A stretch of DNA of 64,000 nt from Rhodococcoides kroppenstedtii (GTDB lineage Bacteria > Actinomycetota > Actinomycetes > Mycobacteriales > Mycobacteriaceae): the NCBI RefSeq assembly GCF_900111805.1, contig NZ_FOJN01000006.1, forward strand, positions 124,001 through 188,000. The letters are read 5' to 3'. The notes below the pieces were generated by a model. The model saw nothing but the letters and a program-made list of their open reading frames with translations, was not told the DNA's origin and did not search any database. The translations under genes were made by a program, and so were the position numbers. Below are positions 33,440-41,388 of the stretch, one piece after another (position 1 is the first letter of the stretch; each line of letters opens with the position of its first letter).

Positions 33440-33475
33440 GGTGCTCCTACCTCGTGACGGTGGTGGTGTCCCAGC

Positions 33476-34309
33476 CTACGTGGCGGCGGCCGTCGGAATC
33501 CGGTGCGCGAACCACTGCAGGATTTCCTCGGCGGCGCTTCCGCCCGACGCGGCGGTGACGCTCAGGCCGGGGCATTCCCACCCGAGCGCGTGGAGCTCGC
33601 CGTGCCGCGGCCGCACGGCTGCATCCGCGGCGCGAAGCATCTCCGCGTCGAGTGCGCCGTCACCCGCGGCGAGGATCGGGGCGGTGTCGGGCAGGGTGCC
33701 GTCGGCGATGAGGCGTGTCCGCACCTCGGCGACGGCCCGCGACTTGCACACTGCGTCGGGCATCGCGTAGATCTTCCGGCCCTGTTGCGAGACGTTCCAG
33801 CCGCGCTCGGCGCACCAGTGCCCCCAGTCCGACACGAACGACGACGGGAGGGTGGCGAGGTCCACCACCAGGTAGCAGAACAGGTCGTCCGCGGTGCGCC
33901 GCTTGAGGATCCACTCGGGGGTGCCGAGTCGGTCCAGTTCGGCACCGATGTCGGCCAGGGAGGCCGCCGAGTCCCGGACCGCCCGATCGACGCCGGCACG
34001 CCAGGCGCGGTCGGGCTCGCCGTTCGCGAGAATCGCGCCGCCGTTGCTGGTCACGGCGTAGCGCCACGGTGCCCCCGGCAGGTCGATCCGCCGGAACTGT
34101 TCGACGGTGCGCGTCGTGGTCGGGAGGACGACGGCCATCCCGGTCAGCTCCCGGAGAAGATCGGCGGCGCGAACGGTCATGTACGACAAAGGTTGTCCGT
34201 CGAGGTGCTCCACGCAGACCGTCGGAGAGTCGGGGTCCGAGCCCTCTGCCAGCGCGCCCGCGCTGTAGATCAGGGTGCGGTCCAGATCGGTGGCGACGAG
34301 GGCGTTCAC
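33476..34309 (-). CDS. HAD-superfamily hydrolase of the Ter-associated module
   Basis: A 277-residue Cof/sucrose-phosphatase-like HAD phosphatase. Motif I is ATDLDRTLIYS at residues 5-15 (nucleophile and acid Asp), motif II PTTTRTVEQF (Thr), the motif III Lys in AMPDAVCKSRAV, and motif IV AAGDGALDAEMLRAAD. It thus has all catalytic residues. The GTG start at 34309 has a perfect ribosome site (AAGGAGGTGG), and its first bases overlap the stop of the StiP-like gene (GTGA). In described Ter gene neighbourhoods a HAD enzyme is thought to remove a phosphate from a phosphoribosyl-containing metabolite; that role is inferred here. Confidence 0.85.
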   Translation of the reverse strand: MNALVATDLDRTLIYSAGALAEGSDPDSPTVCVEHLDGQPLSYMTVRAADLLRELTGMAVVLPTTTRTVEQFRRIDLPGAPWRYAVTSNGGAILANGEPDRAWRAGVDRAVRDSAASLADIGAELDRLGTPEWILKRRTADDLFCYLVVDLATLPSSFVSDWGHWCAERGWNVSQQGRKIYAMPDAVCKSRAVAEVRTRLIADGTLPDTAPILAAGDGALDAEMLRAADAAVRPRHGELHALGWECPGLSVTAASGGSAAEEILQWFAHRIPTAAAT

Positions 34310-35415
34310 GCCACCTCCTTGATCAGGCCCACGCAGGAGTAGGCGAGGTCGGGCACCACGTCCACCGGGACACCGCGAGCGTCGGCGAGCAGACGGATGT
34401 GCCGGTGTTCGGGGGCGTCGGCGTCGCGGACGAGCACCCGCCACGGCACCCGGCGGAGCAGCACCCGGGTGGTCTCGCCGACGCCGGGTTTGACGAAGTT
34501 GACGCTCGCGATTCCGTAGCGTTCCCGCACCTGCTCGACCGAGTGCCACCCGGACCACGTCGGTGTCCGGTCGCCGGCCCTCACCTCCCGCACGCCATCC
34601 TCGACGGCATCCCGAACCTCGTCGAAGCAGTCGGAGACCGTGTCCAGCAACAGATTCGAGACGTCGACGTCGGCCAGCTCGGCGTAGAACTTGGCGCCAT
34701 GAAACTCACCGGGGCCGATCAGCGCGTCGTTCAACACGGTGCGGGAGACCAGGCCCGACACCGTGGAGTTGAGGCACGCGGACGCGATGAGGAAGTCGTC
34801 ACGGGTTCCGTACGTCGTGACGCAGTGGCCGGGGTCCGCCAGGACGGCGAGACGGTCGTCGAAGCGGGCCCCACCCGCGGCGGCGTGCGCGTCCAGGGCG
34901 GCGGTGAGTTCGCGGGCGATGGCGCCCTTCCCCGTCCACCCGTCGACGAACACGACCGACGACGGGTCGTGATGTCGGCTCAGGTACTCCAGTGCAGCGC
35001 TGTCGATTCCGCGGCCACGGACGATCGAGACCGTGTAGTGCGGCCAGGTCTCACGGTGCACGTGGCGGGCCCAGCGGCGGATGAGGATGCCGATCGGGGT
35101 TCCGGCGCGCGCCAGGGAGGCCAGGACCGGGTGCGGGCCACGTTCGGCGCGGATCAGCTCGGTGACGATACCGACGGCCGTCGCCAGGCGGGGTGCGGTG
35201 TCGGCGAGGACCGCGTCGAAGAGAGCGCGGTACTGCTCGTCGGGTTGATACTCCACGGGGAGCGACTCGGCGTAATGGGCTGCGCCGGACTGGATCCTGC
35301 GTTCGCGCTCGGCGGTGGGCGCCTCGAGGTCGACTCGGGACAGGTCCTGCAGCAGCCAGGACACCTCGTCGGGCGCGTAGGAGGAGAAGGCCGGCCCGTG
35401 CAGCGGCGTGGTCAT
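34306..35415 (-). CDS. StiP-like / PRTase-1 family protein of the Ter-associated module
   Basis: A 369-residue protein of the family annotated as cysteine protease StiP or PRTase_1 (Pfam PF11202), which is structurally a phosphoribosyltransferase-like fold. Visible parts: FSSYAPDEVSWLLQDL near the start; GTPIGILIRRWARHV; SIVRGRGIDSAALEYLSRH; a PRPP-loop-like VVFVDGWTGKGAIARELTAAL; and DDRLAVLADPGHCVTTYGTRDDFLIASACLNSTVSGLVSRT. GVPVDVVPDLAYSCVGLIKEV ends it. The start and stop both overlap neighbours (ATGA with the PRTase gene upstream; GTGA with the HAD gene). Probably uses PRPP or a ribosyl intermediate. Whether it has protease activity is unclear. Confidence 0.82.
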   Translation of the reverse strand: MTTPLHGPAFSSYAPDEVSWLLQDLSRVDLEAPTAERERRIQSGAAHYAESLPVEYQPDEQYRALFDAVLADTAPRLATAVGIVTELIRAERGPHPVLASLARAGTPIGILIRRWARHVHRETWPHYTVSIVRGRGIDSAALEYLSRHHDPSSVVFVDGWTGKGAIARELTAALDAHAAAGGARFDDRLAVLADPGHCVTTYGTRDDFLIASACLNSTVSGLVSRTVLNDALIGPGEFHGAKFYAELADVDVSNLLLDTVSDCFDEVRDAVEDGVREVRAGDRTPTWSGWHSVEQVRERYGIASVNFVKPGVGETTRVLLRRVPWRVLVRDADAPEHRHIRLLADARGVPVDVVPDLAYSCVGLIKEVA

Positions 35416-36665
35416 CGGCGCCGCTCCGCGGTGAGGTGCGCCGGGTCGGCCGGAACGACGGCGATCACCACGTCGATGCCCGACGACGTCAGCGCGTCGA
35501 CGACGCCGTCCGGCGCGGTGAGGTGGTCGGTGTCGGCGGGCGGGTCGATCACGAGGACGACCGTCGCGTTCTTCCCCTGCACCGTGGCGTTGTACAGGTA
35601 GCGACGCCCGTCCCCACCTTCCGGGGGTCGGAACGACCAACCCCGACGCAGGGGGTAGCCCGGTGCGTCCAGCACGAAGGCCGGTGAGCGCGACGTGGTC
35701 TGGAACACCGCCGGAACGCCGATGCGCGCCAGCGAATCCGCCAGCCGCAACGGCAGATACATGAGTTCCTCGTGTCCGACCACGACGACGGGGCCATCCC
35801 CCACCACCGCGCGCAGCGCGCCGGCCGCCTTCTCGACCGCCCGGTCGAAGGCCGGTCGGTCGCTCGCGCGGAAACCGTGGCGCCCGCCGTCGGGCACGCC
35901 GTCCGGCCAGGGCAGATCGACTCTCGTCGCGCTCCCCCGCCGACCGGCGGGTACGGGGTCCGGCGTCGGCGGAAGGGCGGCAACCGCGTCGATCAGCCCG
36001 TCGGGCGTGGTGACCCGACCCGTCGCCAGGGCGACGGAGTCGATCCGCACCCCCAGTTCCTCGGCCGCAGCGACCATACGGGCGCGGTCCTCGTCCGAGC
36101 GCATGTCGACGAGCGACGCCACCACGTACCGGGTGCGCGGCGCGAGTGCCTGCAGCGCACGGATGGCGTCGAGTGCGGTGGCCCCGGTCGAGATCTCGTC
36201 GTCGACGAGGACCAGCGGCAGCCCGGGTGGAAGATCGACGGCGGGGTCGGAGGGCACCAGTGCGTGGTCGGTCGCGTGCGAGTGGCCCTCCTCGAATCCG
36301 CCCACCACCGGAAAGCCGGGGACGGACCGGCGAGTGGAGTGCAGGTAGCCGGACGCGTCGAGCGCCGTCGCGACGCAGTGGCCCAGACCCGTTGCCGTCT
36401 CGGCGAATCCGAAGACCGCGACGGGCCCCGGTGAGTCGGCGAGGGCGGCGGCGCACAGGTCCCCGAGCCGGGCGCCGGCGTCGATCACCCGCGCCGGATC
36501 GCACGGGATGTGCTTGCCCAGCACCGTCGACACCAGCAGGTGAGCCCGCTTGGGGTTGCGGCGCAGGCCCGGTTGGACCAGCTCGTCGACACGCAGTCCG
36601 ATCGGAGAGTCGACGTGGTCGACACGCAGGCCGAGTTCGGCGGTGGCCCGGGGCTCGTCGGTCAT
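35412..36665 (-). CDS. Phosphoribosyltransferase (PRTase-2/TRSP type) of the Ter-associated module
   Basis: 417 residues. The N-terminal phosphoribosyltransferase domain (about 1-240) has the PRPP-binding loop PLVLVDDEISTGATALDAIRAL (about 150-171) and an upstream GFAETATGLGHCVATAL segment. The C-terminal domain (about 270-417) has VVVVGHEELMYLPLRLADSLARIG and TTSRSPAFVLDAPGYPLRRGWSF, matching the TRSP domain found in these proteins. ATGA overlaps on both sides tie it to the CitE-like gene upstream and the StiP-like gene downstream. Together with the StiP-like protein it would make the N-glycosidic or C-ribosyl bond of a nucleoside-like compound (published proposal for Ter loci; not shown here). 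Confidence 0.85.
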   Translation of the reverse strand: MTDEPRATAELGLRVDHVDSPIGLRVDELVQPGLRRNPKRAHLLVSTVLGKHIPCDPARVIDAGARLGDLCAAALADSPGPVAVFGFAETATGLGHCVATALDASGYLHSTRRSVPGFPVVGGFEEGHSHATDHALVPSDPAVDLPPGLPLVLVDDEISTGATALDAIRALQALAPRTRYVVASLVDMRSDEDRARMVAAAEELGVRIDSVALATGRVTTPDGLIDAVAALPPTPDPVPAGRRGSATRVDLPWPDGVPDGGRHGFRASDRPAFDRAVEKAAGALRAVVGDGPVVVVGHEELMYLPLRLADSLARIGVPAVFQTTSRSPAFVLDAPGYPLRRGWSFRPPEGGDGRRYLYNATVQGKNATVVLVIDPPADTDHLTAPDGVVDALTSSGIDVVIAVVPADPAHLTAERRR

Positions 36666-37828
36666 CGCTCCCCCTCCGGTGCGGCGAGGGCGCGCATCAC
36701 GTCGACGAACGATACGCCGTCGGCGGTGACCCCGAAGACATGCGCGCGGCGCAGCGTGCGCTCGGCCCAGGTGCGGTGCGGCCCCGACTCGTTCATCTTG
36801 TTGCGATAGTCCGATGCTCGGACCCCGCCGCCTGCCGCGGCGGCGACGTCCCGGGCGTCGCGGTACTCCTCACGGGTGACCACCGACAGGGCGTGCACCG
36901 CGGCGACGTGCGTCGGGTGGATCACAGTCTTGCCGTACAGGCCGTTCGCGCGGTCCAGGGCGACCTCCCGGAGCAGGCCGTCGATGTCCCGACTCACCAG
37001 GTGCGTCCGGAACCGCACGGCGTCGTGCTCGGCGAAGGGCGTCTGGCGCAGCAACGGCCGGAACAGCCGTTCGTGGTCGGCGAAGTACTCCCAGACCGGG
37101 CCGGTGACCACGAAACCCGTTCCGTCCGTGCGCCCGAGGTGGTTGACGATGGCGGCGATGGTGTCCGCGACCACCCGCACGTCGTAGATGGTGAGGTCGC
37201 GGTCGCGGCGGATGCCGAACAGCCCGCTCATGTCGGTGGCGCCGATGCGCACGGCGAGGACCCGGTCCCGGTGCCGGCTCAGTACCTCGCGCAGGGCGGA
37301 GAGTTCCTCGTCGCGGGTCTCCCGGTGGACCACCTCCGGAGTCTCCACGACCGGCATGACCCCGAAGGGCACACCGAGTTCCTCGGCCCGGTCGGAGACG
37401 GCGGTGAGGAACGCGTCGCCGACGGTCGGGCGGACCTTGGGCAGAACGAATCCGGCGGGCGCCGCTGCGGCAGTGCCGATTCCGTCGCAGACCCGGTGCA
37501 TGTCGTCGACGGTGCGCACGCGGACGAACACGGCGGCCTCGGGCGGATCGTCCGCCAGGTCGCGCAGCGCCCGCACGACCTGGAGGCGGGCGCCGTCGAG
37601 ATCCTGGTCGGCGACGGCGTCCTCGAGGTCGAGCACCATCGAGCGGACACCGGCCGCCGCACGGCGCCGGACGGTCGCGGCGAGGTCGTCCCGCGTCGCG
37701 GGGACGTAGAGCGTGGCGCCCAGCGCCAGCGCGCGGTCGACGATGTCGCCGGTCGCGGGCACGTCGCTCGGCGGACGGTGGAACAGCCGCGCCCGGACGT
37801 CGTCGTCCAGGTGGGAGAAATGCTGCAC
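36662..37828 (-). CDS. HpcH/HpaI aldolase / citrate lyase beta-like protein (CitE family)
   Basis: A TIM-barrel C-C lyase of 388 residues. Features: ATLYVPATRDDLAATV (first strand), RSMVLDLEDAV (acid residues for the metal), VFVRVRTVDD (Arg of the CoA/acid site), FVLPKVRPTVGD, GVMPVVETPEVVHRE (metal Glu), VRIGATDMSGLFGIRRD and NGLYGKTVIHPTHVAAVHAL. The C-terminal about 60 residues extend the usual CitE. Start GTG. It is the first enzyme gene of the Ter-associated operon and overlaps the PRTase gene (ATGA). It probably makes or cleaves a keto-acid unit of the proposed metabolite. Confidence 0.85.
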   Translation of the reverse strand: MQHFSHLDDDVRARLFHRPPSDVPATGDIVDRALALGATLYVPATRDDLAATVRRRAAAGVRSMVLDLEDAVADQDLDGARLQVVRALRDLADDPPEAAVFVRVRTVDDMHRVCDGIGTAAAAPAGFVLPKVRPTVGDAFLTAVSDRAEELGVPFGVMPVVETPEVVHRETRDEELSALREVLSRHRDRVLAVRIGATDMSGLFGIRRDRDLTIYDVRVVADTIAAIVNHLGRTDGTGFVVTGPVWEYFADHERLFRPLLRQTPFAEHDAVRFRTHLVSRDIDGLLREVALDRANGLYGKTVIHPTHVAAVHALSVVTREEYRDARDVAAAAGGGVRASDYRNKMNESGPHRTWAERTLRRAHVFGVTADGVSFVDVMRALAAPEGER

Positions 37829-37858
37829 TCGTGGGCCTTTCGGGTCGGTGCCGGGTGG

Positions 37859-39058
37859 TCAGCCGCGCCGGCCGCGCACGCGGTCGATCACACCCGCGAC
37901 GAAGGCGTCGATGGCGTCCAGTTCACGCAGGTACGCCCAGTAGTCGGGCCTGCCCACGGTGAGCCGTTCACCGGCGCGCTCCAGGCGGGCGAGTTGAGCA
38001 TCCAGGACCGACCCCCACTCGGCAACCCGTCCACGATCGACCACCAGCAGTTGCGCGTCGCGCAACCGGAACCGCACGCCCTGCTCGACCCGGTCGGGAT
38101 GGTCACGCACCTCGCGAAGTCGGGCGAGCCGATCCGTGACGGCGTCGACGTCCTCCTCCCCGTCCGCGAGGTGCTGTCGGGCGGCGGCGATGCGGTCCAG
38201 TGCGCCTTCCGGATCGCCGCGCCGGGCCGCGACGGTCGCGTCCTCGATGTCCGCGGCCGCGGCGCGCATGTGCTGCTCGCAGCGCTCGCGGGCGCCCGTG
38301 AGGTCCGCCGATCCTGCGGCGACGAACTCGCGCAGGAGGGCCGAGTACGCCGGCGCGATGTTCTCCGCGCGCGTGCCGACGGCCTGAAGACGCGTGCGCA
38401 CCGAGGCCAGCGCCTTGGTGGCGGCGTCGGCACGGCCGGGTGCGTCCGCGAGTGCGGTGCGCAGGGCGTCGGTGGCGTCGCGGGTGCGTGCCGCCGCCGC
38501 GACGACGTCGGGACCCAGCCCGGTCGCCTCGGCGCGGGCCAGCGCGTCGAGCGCGGAGTCGACGTTCCGCAGAGCCGTTCGGACGGAACGGAAGTCGTGG
38601 TAGGGCTGTGTCCCGTCGACGCGGCCGGCCACCTCTCGGGCGGCGCGCCGCGCGTCGGCGGCCAGCCGCGGGACGGCTGCGTACTCGGCGACGGCCTGCT
38701 CGATGCGACCGCGGTACGCCTCGTAGAACCGATCGACGGCGGCGCTGGCTGCACCGAGCTCGGCGATCGCCGACGCGAACGCGGACCAGGCTTCTTCCGA
38801 GACGTCGGACTCGGGCCGTTCCGTCGCGGCGAGGTAGGTGGCGCCGGCCGCGAAGCACTGTTCCTCGACTCGACGCCACTGCTCGTGCAGCGAGTCGTCG
38901 GCACGGCCGAGCTTCCGGAGCGCGTCGACGCCGCCGGCCGCGATGCTCTGCCGGGTGTCCATGTCCAGGAAGGTGCGCACGGTGTCGCCGCGAATGTCCG
39001 CGACCGCCTCCGCGCGGGCGGTCGAACGGCTGAGCCGCCCGGGCCACCGGTGAGTCAC
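37859..39058 (-). CDS. Helical/coiled-coil protein of unknown function in the Ter region
   Basis: A 399-residue, Ala/Arg/Asp/Glu-rich protein with no membrane helix, no signal peptide and no motif I recognise. Nearly the whole length is predicted-looking helix with heptad-like spacing (for example DALRKLGRADDSLHEQWRRVEEQC and GALDRIAAARQHLADGEEDVDAVTDRLARLREV), so a long coiled-coil bundle is likely. It resembles in position the TelA/toxic-anion-resistance helical proteins of Ter loci, but I see no TelA motif. Two GTG codons compete: 39064 and 39058; the second has the better distance to GTAGGAT. It lies 30 bp before the CitE-like gene on the same strand and is divergent from terD. Confidence 0.7.
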   Translation of the reverse strand: MTHRWPGRLSRSTARAEAVADIRGDTVRTFLDMDTRQSIAAGGVDALRKLGRADDSLHEQWRRVEEQCFAAGATYLAATERPESDVSEEAWSAFASAIAELGAASAAVDRFYEAYRGRIEQAVAEYAAVPRLAADARRAAREVAGRVDGTQPYHDFRSVRTALRNVDSALDALARAEATGLGPDVVAAAARTRDATDALRTALADAPGRADAATKALASVRTRLQAVGTRAENIAPAYSALLREFVAAGSADLTGARERCEQHMRAAAADIEDATVAARRGDPEGALDRIAAARQHLADGEEDVDAVTDRLARLREVRDHPDRVEQGVRFRLRDAQLLVVDRGRVAEWGSVLDAQLARLERAGERLTVGRPDYWAYLRELDAIDAFVAGVIDRVRGRRG

Positions 39059-39193
39059 GCTCACGATCCTACGGCCGGGTGTCGGGAACGCGTGTGCGTC
39101 GTCGGTCGTTGACGGTATGAACGTGCAGAAGGTTCCACCGAGCAGAATCCGATCCAGCGAGCACGACCGAACGCATCGACGAGAGGAAGCATC

Positions 39194-39769
39194 ATGGGCG
39201 TCAGCCTGAGCAAGGGCGGCAACGTCTCCCTGACCAAAGCGGCACCGAACCTGACCGCGGTGTCGGTGGGTCTCGGGTGGGACGTGCGGACCACCACGGG
39301 CACCGACTTCGACCTCGACGCCAGCGCCATCGCGCTCGGCACCGACAAGAAGGTCGTCAGTGACCAGCACTTCGTCTTCTTCAACAACCTGAAGAGCCCC
39401 GACGGCTCCATCGAGCACGTGGGGGACAACACCACCGGCGAGGGTGAGGGCGACGACGAGGTGATCAACGTGGATCTGTCCGCGGTGCCCCCGAACATCG
39501 ACACCATCACCTTCCCGGTCTCGATCTACGACGCCGACGCCCGCTCGCAGTCCTTCGGCCAGGTGCGCAACGCCTTCATTCGGGTCGTCGACAAGTCGAA
39601 CGGCACCGAGCTCGCTCGGTACGACCTCAGTGAGGACGCCTCGACGGAGACCGCCATGGTGTTCGGCGAGCTGTACCGCAACAACAGCGAGTGGAAGTTC
39701 CGCGCGGTCGGCCAGGGGTACGCGTCCGGTCTCGCCGGTATCGCCCGTGACTTCGGCGTGAACGTCTAG
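39194..39769 (+). CDS. terD: TerD-family stress protein
   Basis: A canonical single-domain TerD of 191 residues. It starts MGVSLSKGGNVSLTKAAPN and contains VSVGLGWDVRTTTGTDFDLDASAI and VFFNNLKSPDGSIEHVGDNTTGEGEGDDEVINVDL (the Ca-binding loop with its acidic residues). FPVSIYDADARSQSFGQVRNAFIRVVD and LYRNNSEWKFRAVGQGYASGL follow. The ATG has a GAGAGGAAG ribosome site. It is divergent from the Ter biosynthetic operon and upstream of the TerC/DUF475 gene, separated from it by two hairpins. Confers resistance or tolerance to tellurite, oxidative or envelope stress in other bacteria; the physiological role here is not known. Confidence 0.95.
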   Translation: MGVSLSKGGNVSLTKAAPNLTAVSVGLGWDVRTTTGTDFDLDASAIALGTDKKVVSDQHFVFFNNLKSPDGSIEHVGDNTTGEGEGDDEVINVDLSAVPPNIDTITFPVSIYDADARSQSFGQVRNAFIRVVDKSNGTELARYDLSEDASTETAMVFGELYRNNSEWKFRAVGQGYASGLAGIARDFGVNV

Positions 39770-39799
39770 GTCGCCCTGCACCGGGAGTAGAGTCCAGCC

Positions 39800-39866
39800 A
39801 CGAACGGAGCGAACGCCCCGTTCGTCACTCTCGATCTGCCCGCCATCCGACACGGGTGGCGGGCAG
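39800..39866 (+). terminator. Two hairpins between terD and the TerC/DUF475 gene
   Basis: Hairpin 1: ACGAACGG / CCGTTCGT (39800-39807 with 39818-39825). Hairpin 2: CTGCCCGCC / GGCGGGCAG (39836-39844 with 39858-39866), followed by TATT. Together they probably terminate or attenuate terD transcription before the membrane-protein gene starts at 39922. A metal-responsive leader cannot be excluded. Confidence 0.6.
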
Positions 39867-39921
39867 TATTCGTCATCGGCTCGGCTCACAGGTGCCGACG
39901 CCGCCAGGAAGGCCAGGTCCG

Positions 39922-41028
39922 GTGCTCAGAATCTTCGGGTGGTCGTTCGCGATCACGGCGGTCTCGATCGTCGTCGCGTTCGTCTACGGCAGTTGGGAAG
40001 CCGTCGCCCTCGTGGTGATCCTCGGCATCCTCGAGGTGTCGCTGTCCTTCGACAACGCGGTCATCAACGCCACCGTGCTGCGGCGGATGAGCGATTTCTG
40101 GCAGAAGATCTTCCTCACCATCGGCATCGTCATCGCCGTCTTCGGCATGCGCCTGGTGTTCCCGCTGGTCATCGTCTGGGCCGCGTCCGGGTTGGGCCCG
40201 GTCGATGCCCTCCGACTCGCGCTGAATCCGCCCGCCGACGACGCCGCGTACTTCCCGGACGGCAGCCCGTCGTACGAAACGTTGATCACCGACGCGCACC
40301 CACAGATCGCGGCGTTCGGCGGCATGTTCCTCATGATGCTGTTCCTCGGGTTCATCTTCGAGGAGCGCGAGCACACCTGGCTCTCCTGGATCGAGAAGCC
40401 ACTGGCCAAGGCGGGCAAGCTGGACATGCTGCCCGTCGTCGTCGCCGGTGTCTCCCTGGTTCTCGCGGCGGAGTTCCTCGCCGAGGACGAGAAGATCTCC
40501 ACCGTCATGGTCTCCGGCGTCCTGGGCATGGTCACCTACATCACGGTCAACGGCCTGGGAAATCTCTTCCACGTCCCCGGTGAGGACGAGGAGGAGTCCT
40601 CGGGCCCGTCCGATCTGGCCAAGGCGACCGGCAAGGCCGGCTTCTTCCTCTTCCTCTACCTCGAGGTGCTCGACGCGTCGTTCAGCTTCGACGGCGTCAT
40701 CGGCGCGTTCGCCATCACGGCGGACCCGATCATCATCGCTCTGGGCCTGGGCTTCATCGGCGCGATGTTCGTCCGCTCGCTCACGGTCTTCCTGGTGCGC
40801 AAGGGCACGCTCGACGACTACGTGTACCTCGAGCACGGTGCGCACTGGGCCATCGGCGCGCTGGCCGCGATCCTGCTGGTGTCCATCGGCGTCCACATCA
40901 ACGAGATCGTCACCGGCCTCGTCGGCGTCGTCCTGATCGGCCTGTCGTTCTTCTCCAGCGTGCGACGGAACCGTCGGCTCGCGGCCGAGGGCCACGCCGA
41001 GGACGCCAAGGTGGACGTCGCCGGCTGA
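39922..41028 (+). CDS. TerC-superfamily integral membrane protein (DUF475)
   Basis: A 368-residue membrane protein with about nine helices. It opens VLRIFGWSFAITAVSIVVAFVYG. The TerC-type intramembrane acidic motif ILEVSLSFDNAVINA is at residues about 33-47. FWQKIFLTIGIVIAVFGMRLVFP, FEEREHTWLSWIEKPLAKAGKLDML and a second acidic motif LYLEVLDASFSFDGVIGAF complete the DUF475 pattern. I use the GTG at 39922 with AGGAAGG upstream. TerC-superfamily members export or traffic metal ions (for example Mn2+) and recruit TerD proteins. Its placement beside terD supports that. An exact substrate cannot be named. Confidence 0.88.
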   Translation: MLRIFGWSFAITAVSIVVAFVYGSWEAVALVVILGILEVSLSFDNAVINATVLRRMSDFWQKIFLTIGIVIAVFGMRLVFPLVIVWAASGLGPVDALRLALNPPADDAAYFPDGSPSYETLITDAHPQIAAFGGMFLMMLFLGFIFEEREHTWLSWIEKPLAKAGKLDMLPVVVAGVSLVLAAEFLAEDEKISTVMVSGVLGMVTYITVNGLGNLFHVPGEDEEESSGPSDLAKATGKAGFFLFLYLEVLDASFSFDGVIGAFAITADPIIIALGLGFIGAMFVRSLTVFLVRKGTLDDYVYLEHGAHWAIGALAAILLVSIGVHINEIVTGLVGVVLIGLSFFSSVRRNRRLAAEGHAEDAKVDVAG

Positions 41029-41029
41029 C

Positions 41030-41281
41030 TCACCAGCTCTCGACGGAGGTGAGGCCGTCCTGGATCGCACGCGCGAACAGGGCGGCCTTCGTCTGTGCCG
41101 GGCGACCCACCGCCTCGTACTTCGCCCGAACCCGCGTGATGTGGGTGTGGACGGTGCACGGGGCGATGTAGAGAGCTTTCGCGGTGTCGGTCTTCGAGTC
41201 GGCCGCGAACCACGCGAGAAGGACTTCGATCTCCCGGTCGCTGAGGGACGGAATCGCGGCGGGACCGGCGGGCTCGTGCAT
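41030..41281 (-). CDS. Small LuxR-type (GerE) DNA-binding protein
   Basis: A stand-alone GerE helix-turn-helix protein of 83 residues from the ATG at 41281. An in-frame ATG at 41374 would give 114 residues but falls in the likely promoter of the divergent gene and has no ribosome site. The domain reads PSLSDREIEVLLAWFAADSKTDTAKALYIAPCTVHTHITRVRAKYEAVGRP. It has the DREIEVL start of LuxR HTHs, a recognition helix PCTVHTHITRVRAKY and no receiver domain. It may regulate itself and the neighbouring STAND gene. Its 3' end is 1 bp from the end of the DUF475 gene. Confidence 0.75.
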   Translation of the reverse strand: MHEPAGPAAIPSLSDREIEVLLAWFAADSKTDTAKALYIAPCTVHTHITRVRAKYEAVGRPAQTKAALFARAIQDGLTSVESW

Positions 41282-41375
41282 GTCCTCGATGCTCGCTCCG
41301 AGCCGGTCGCACGACCAGCCCGAGCGCGATGTCCGAACGAACTCCGAACGCGTATCTGCCGCCGACCTGCGCATC

Positions 41376-41381
41376 TATAGT
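41376..41381 (+). promoter_or_regulatory. Probable -10 element giving a leaderless transcript of the nSTAND gene
   Basis: TATAGT is the only clear -10 hexamer in the intergenic space. It ends 7 nt before the ATG at 41389, the normal distance from -10 to the transcription start. There is no ribosome site between, so the mRNA is probably leaderless, as is common in this order. Confidence 0.5.
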
Positions 41382-41388
41382 CGGCGGC

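Noticed and set aside
36146-39112. Long open frames on the strand opposite real genes (for example 36146-39112 +, 39886-42873 -, 24892-26650 +, 7559-9800 +)
   Set aside because: They are antisense shadows caused by high GC at third codon positions. Their translations are Arg/Gly/His-rich and have no domain, while the opposite frames hold clear enzymes.
32210-41028. Calling the locus a tellurite-resistance operon
   Set aside because: TerD/TerC names come from one phenotype. There is no TerA, TerB, TerE, TerZ or TerF here, and sequence alone does not show tellurite resistance.
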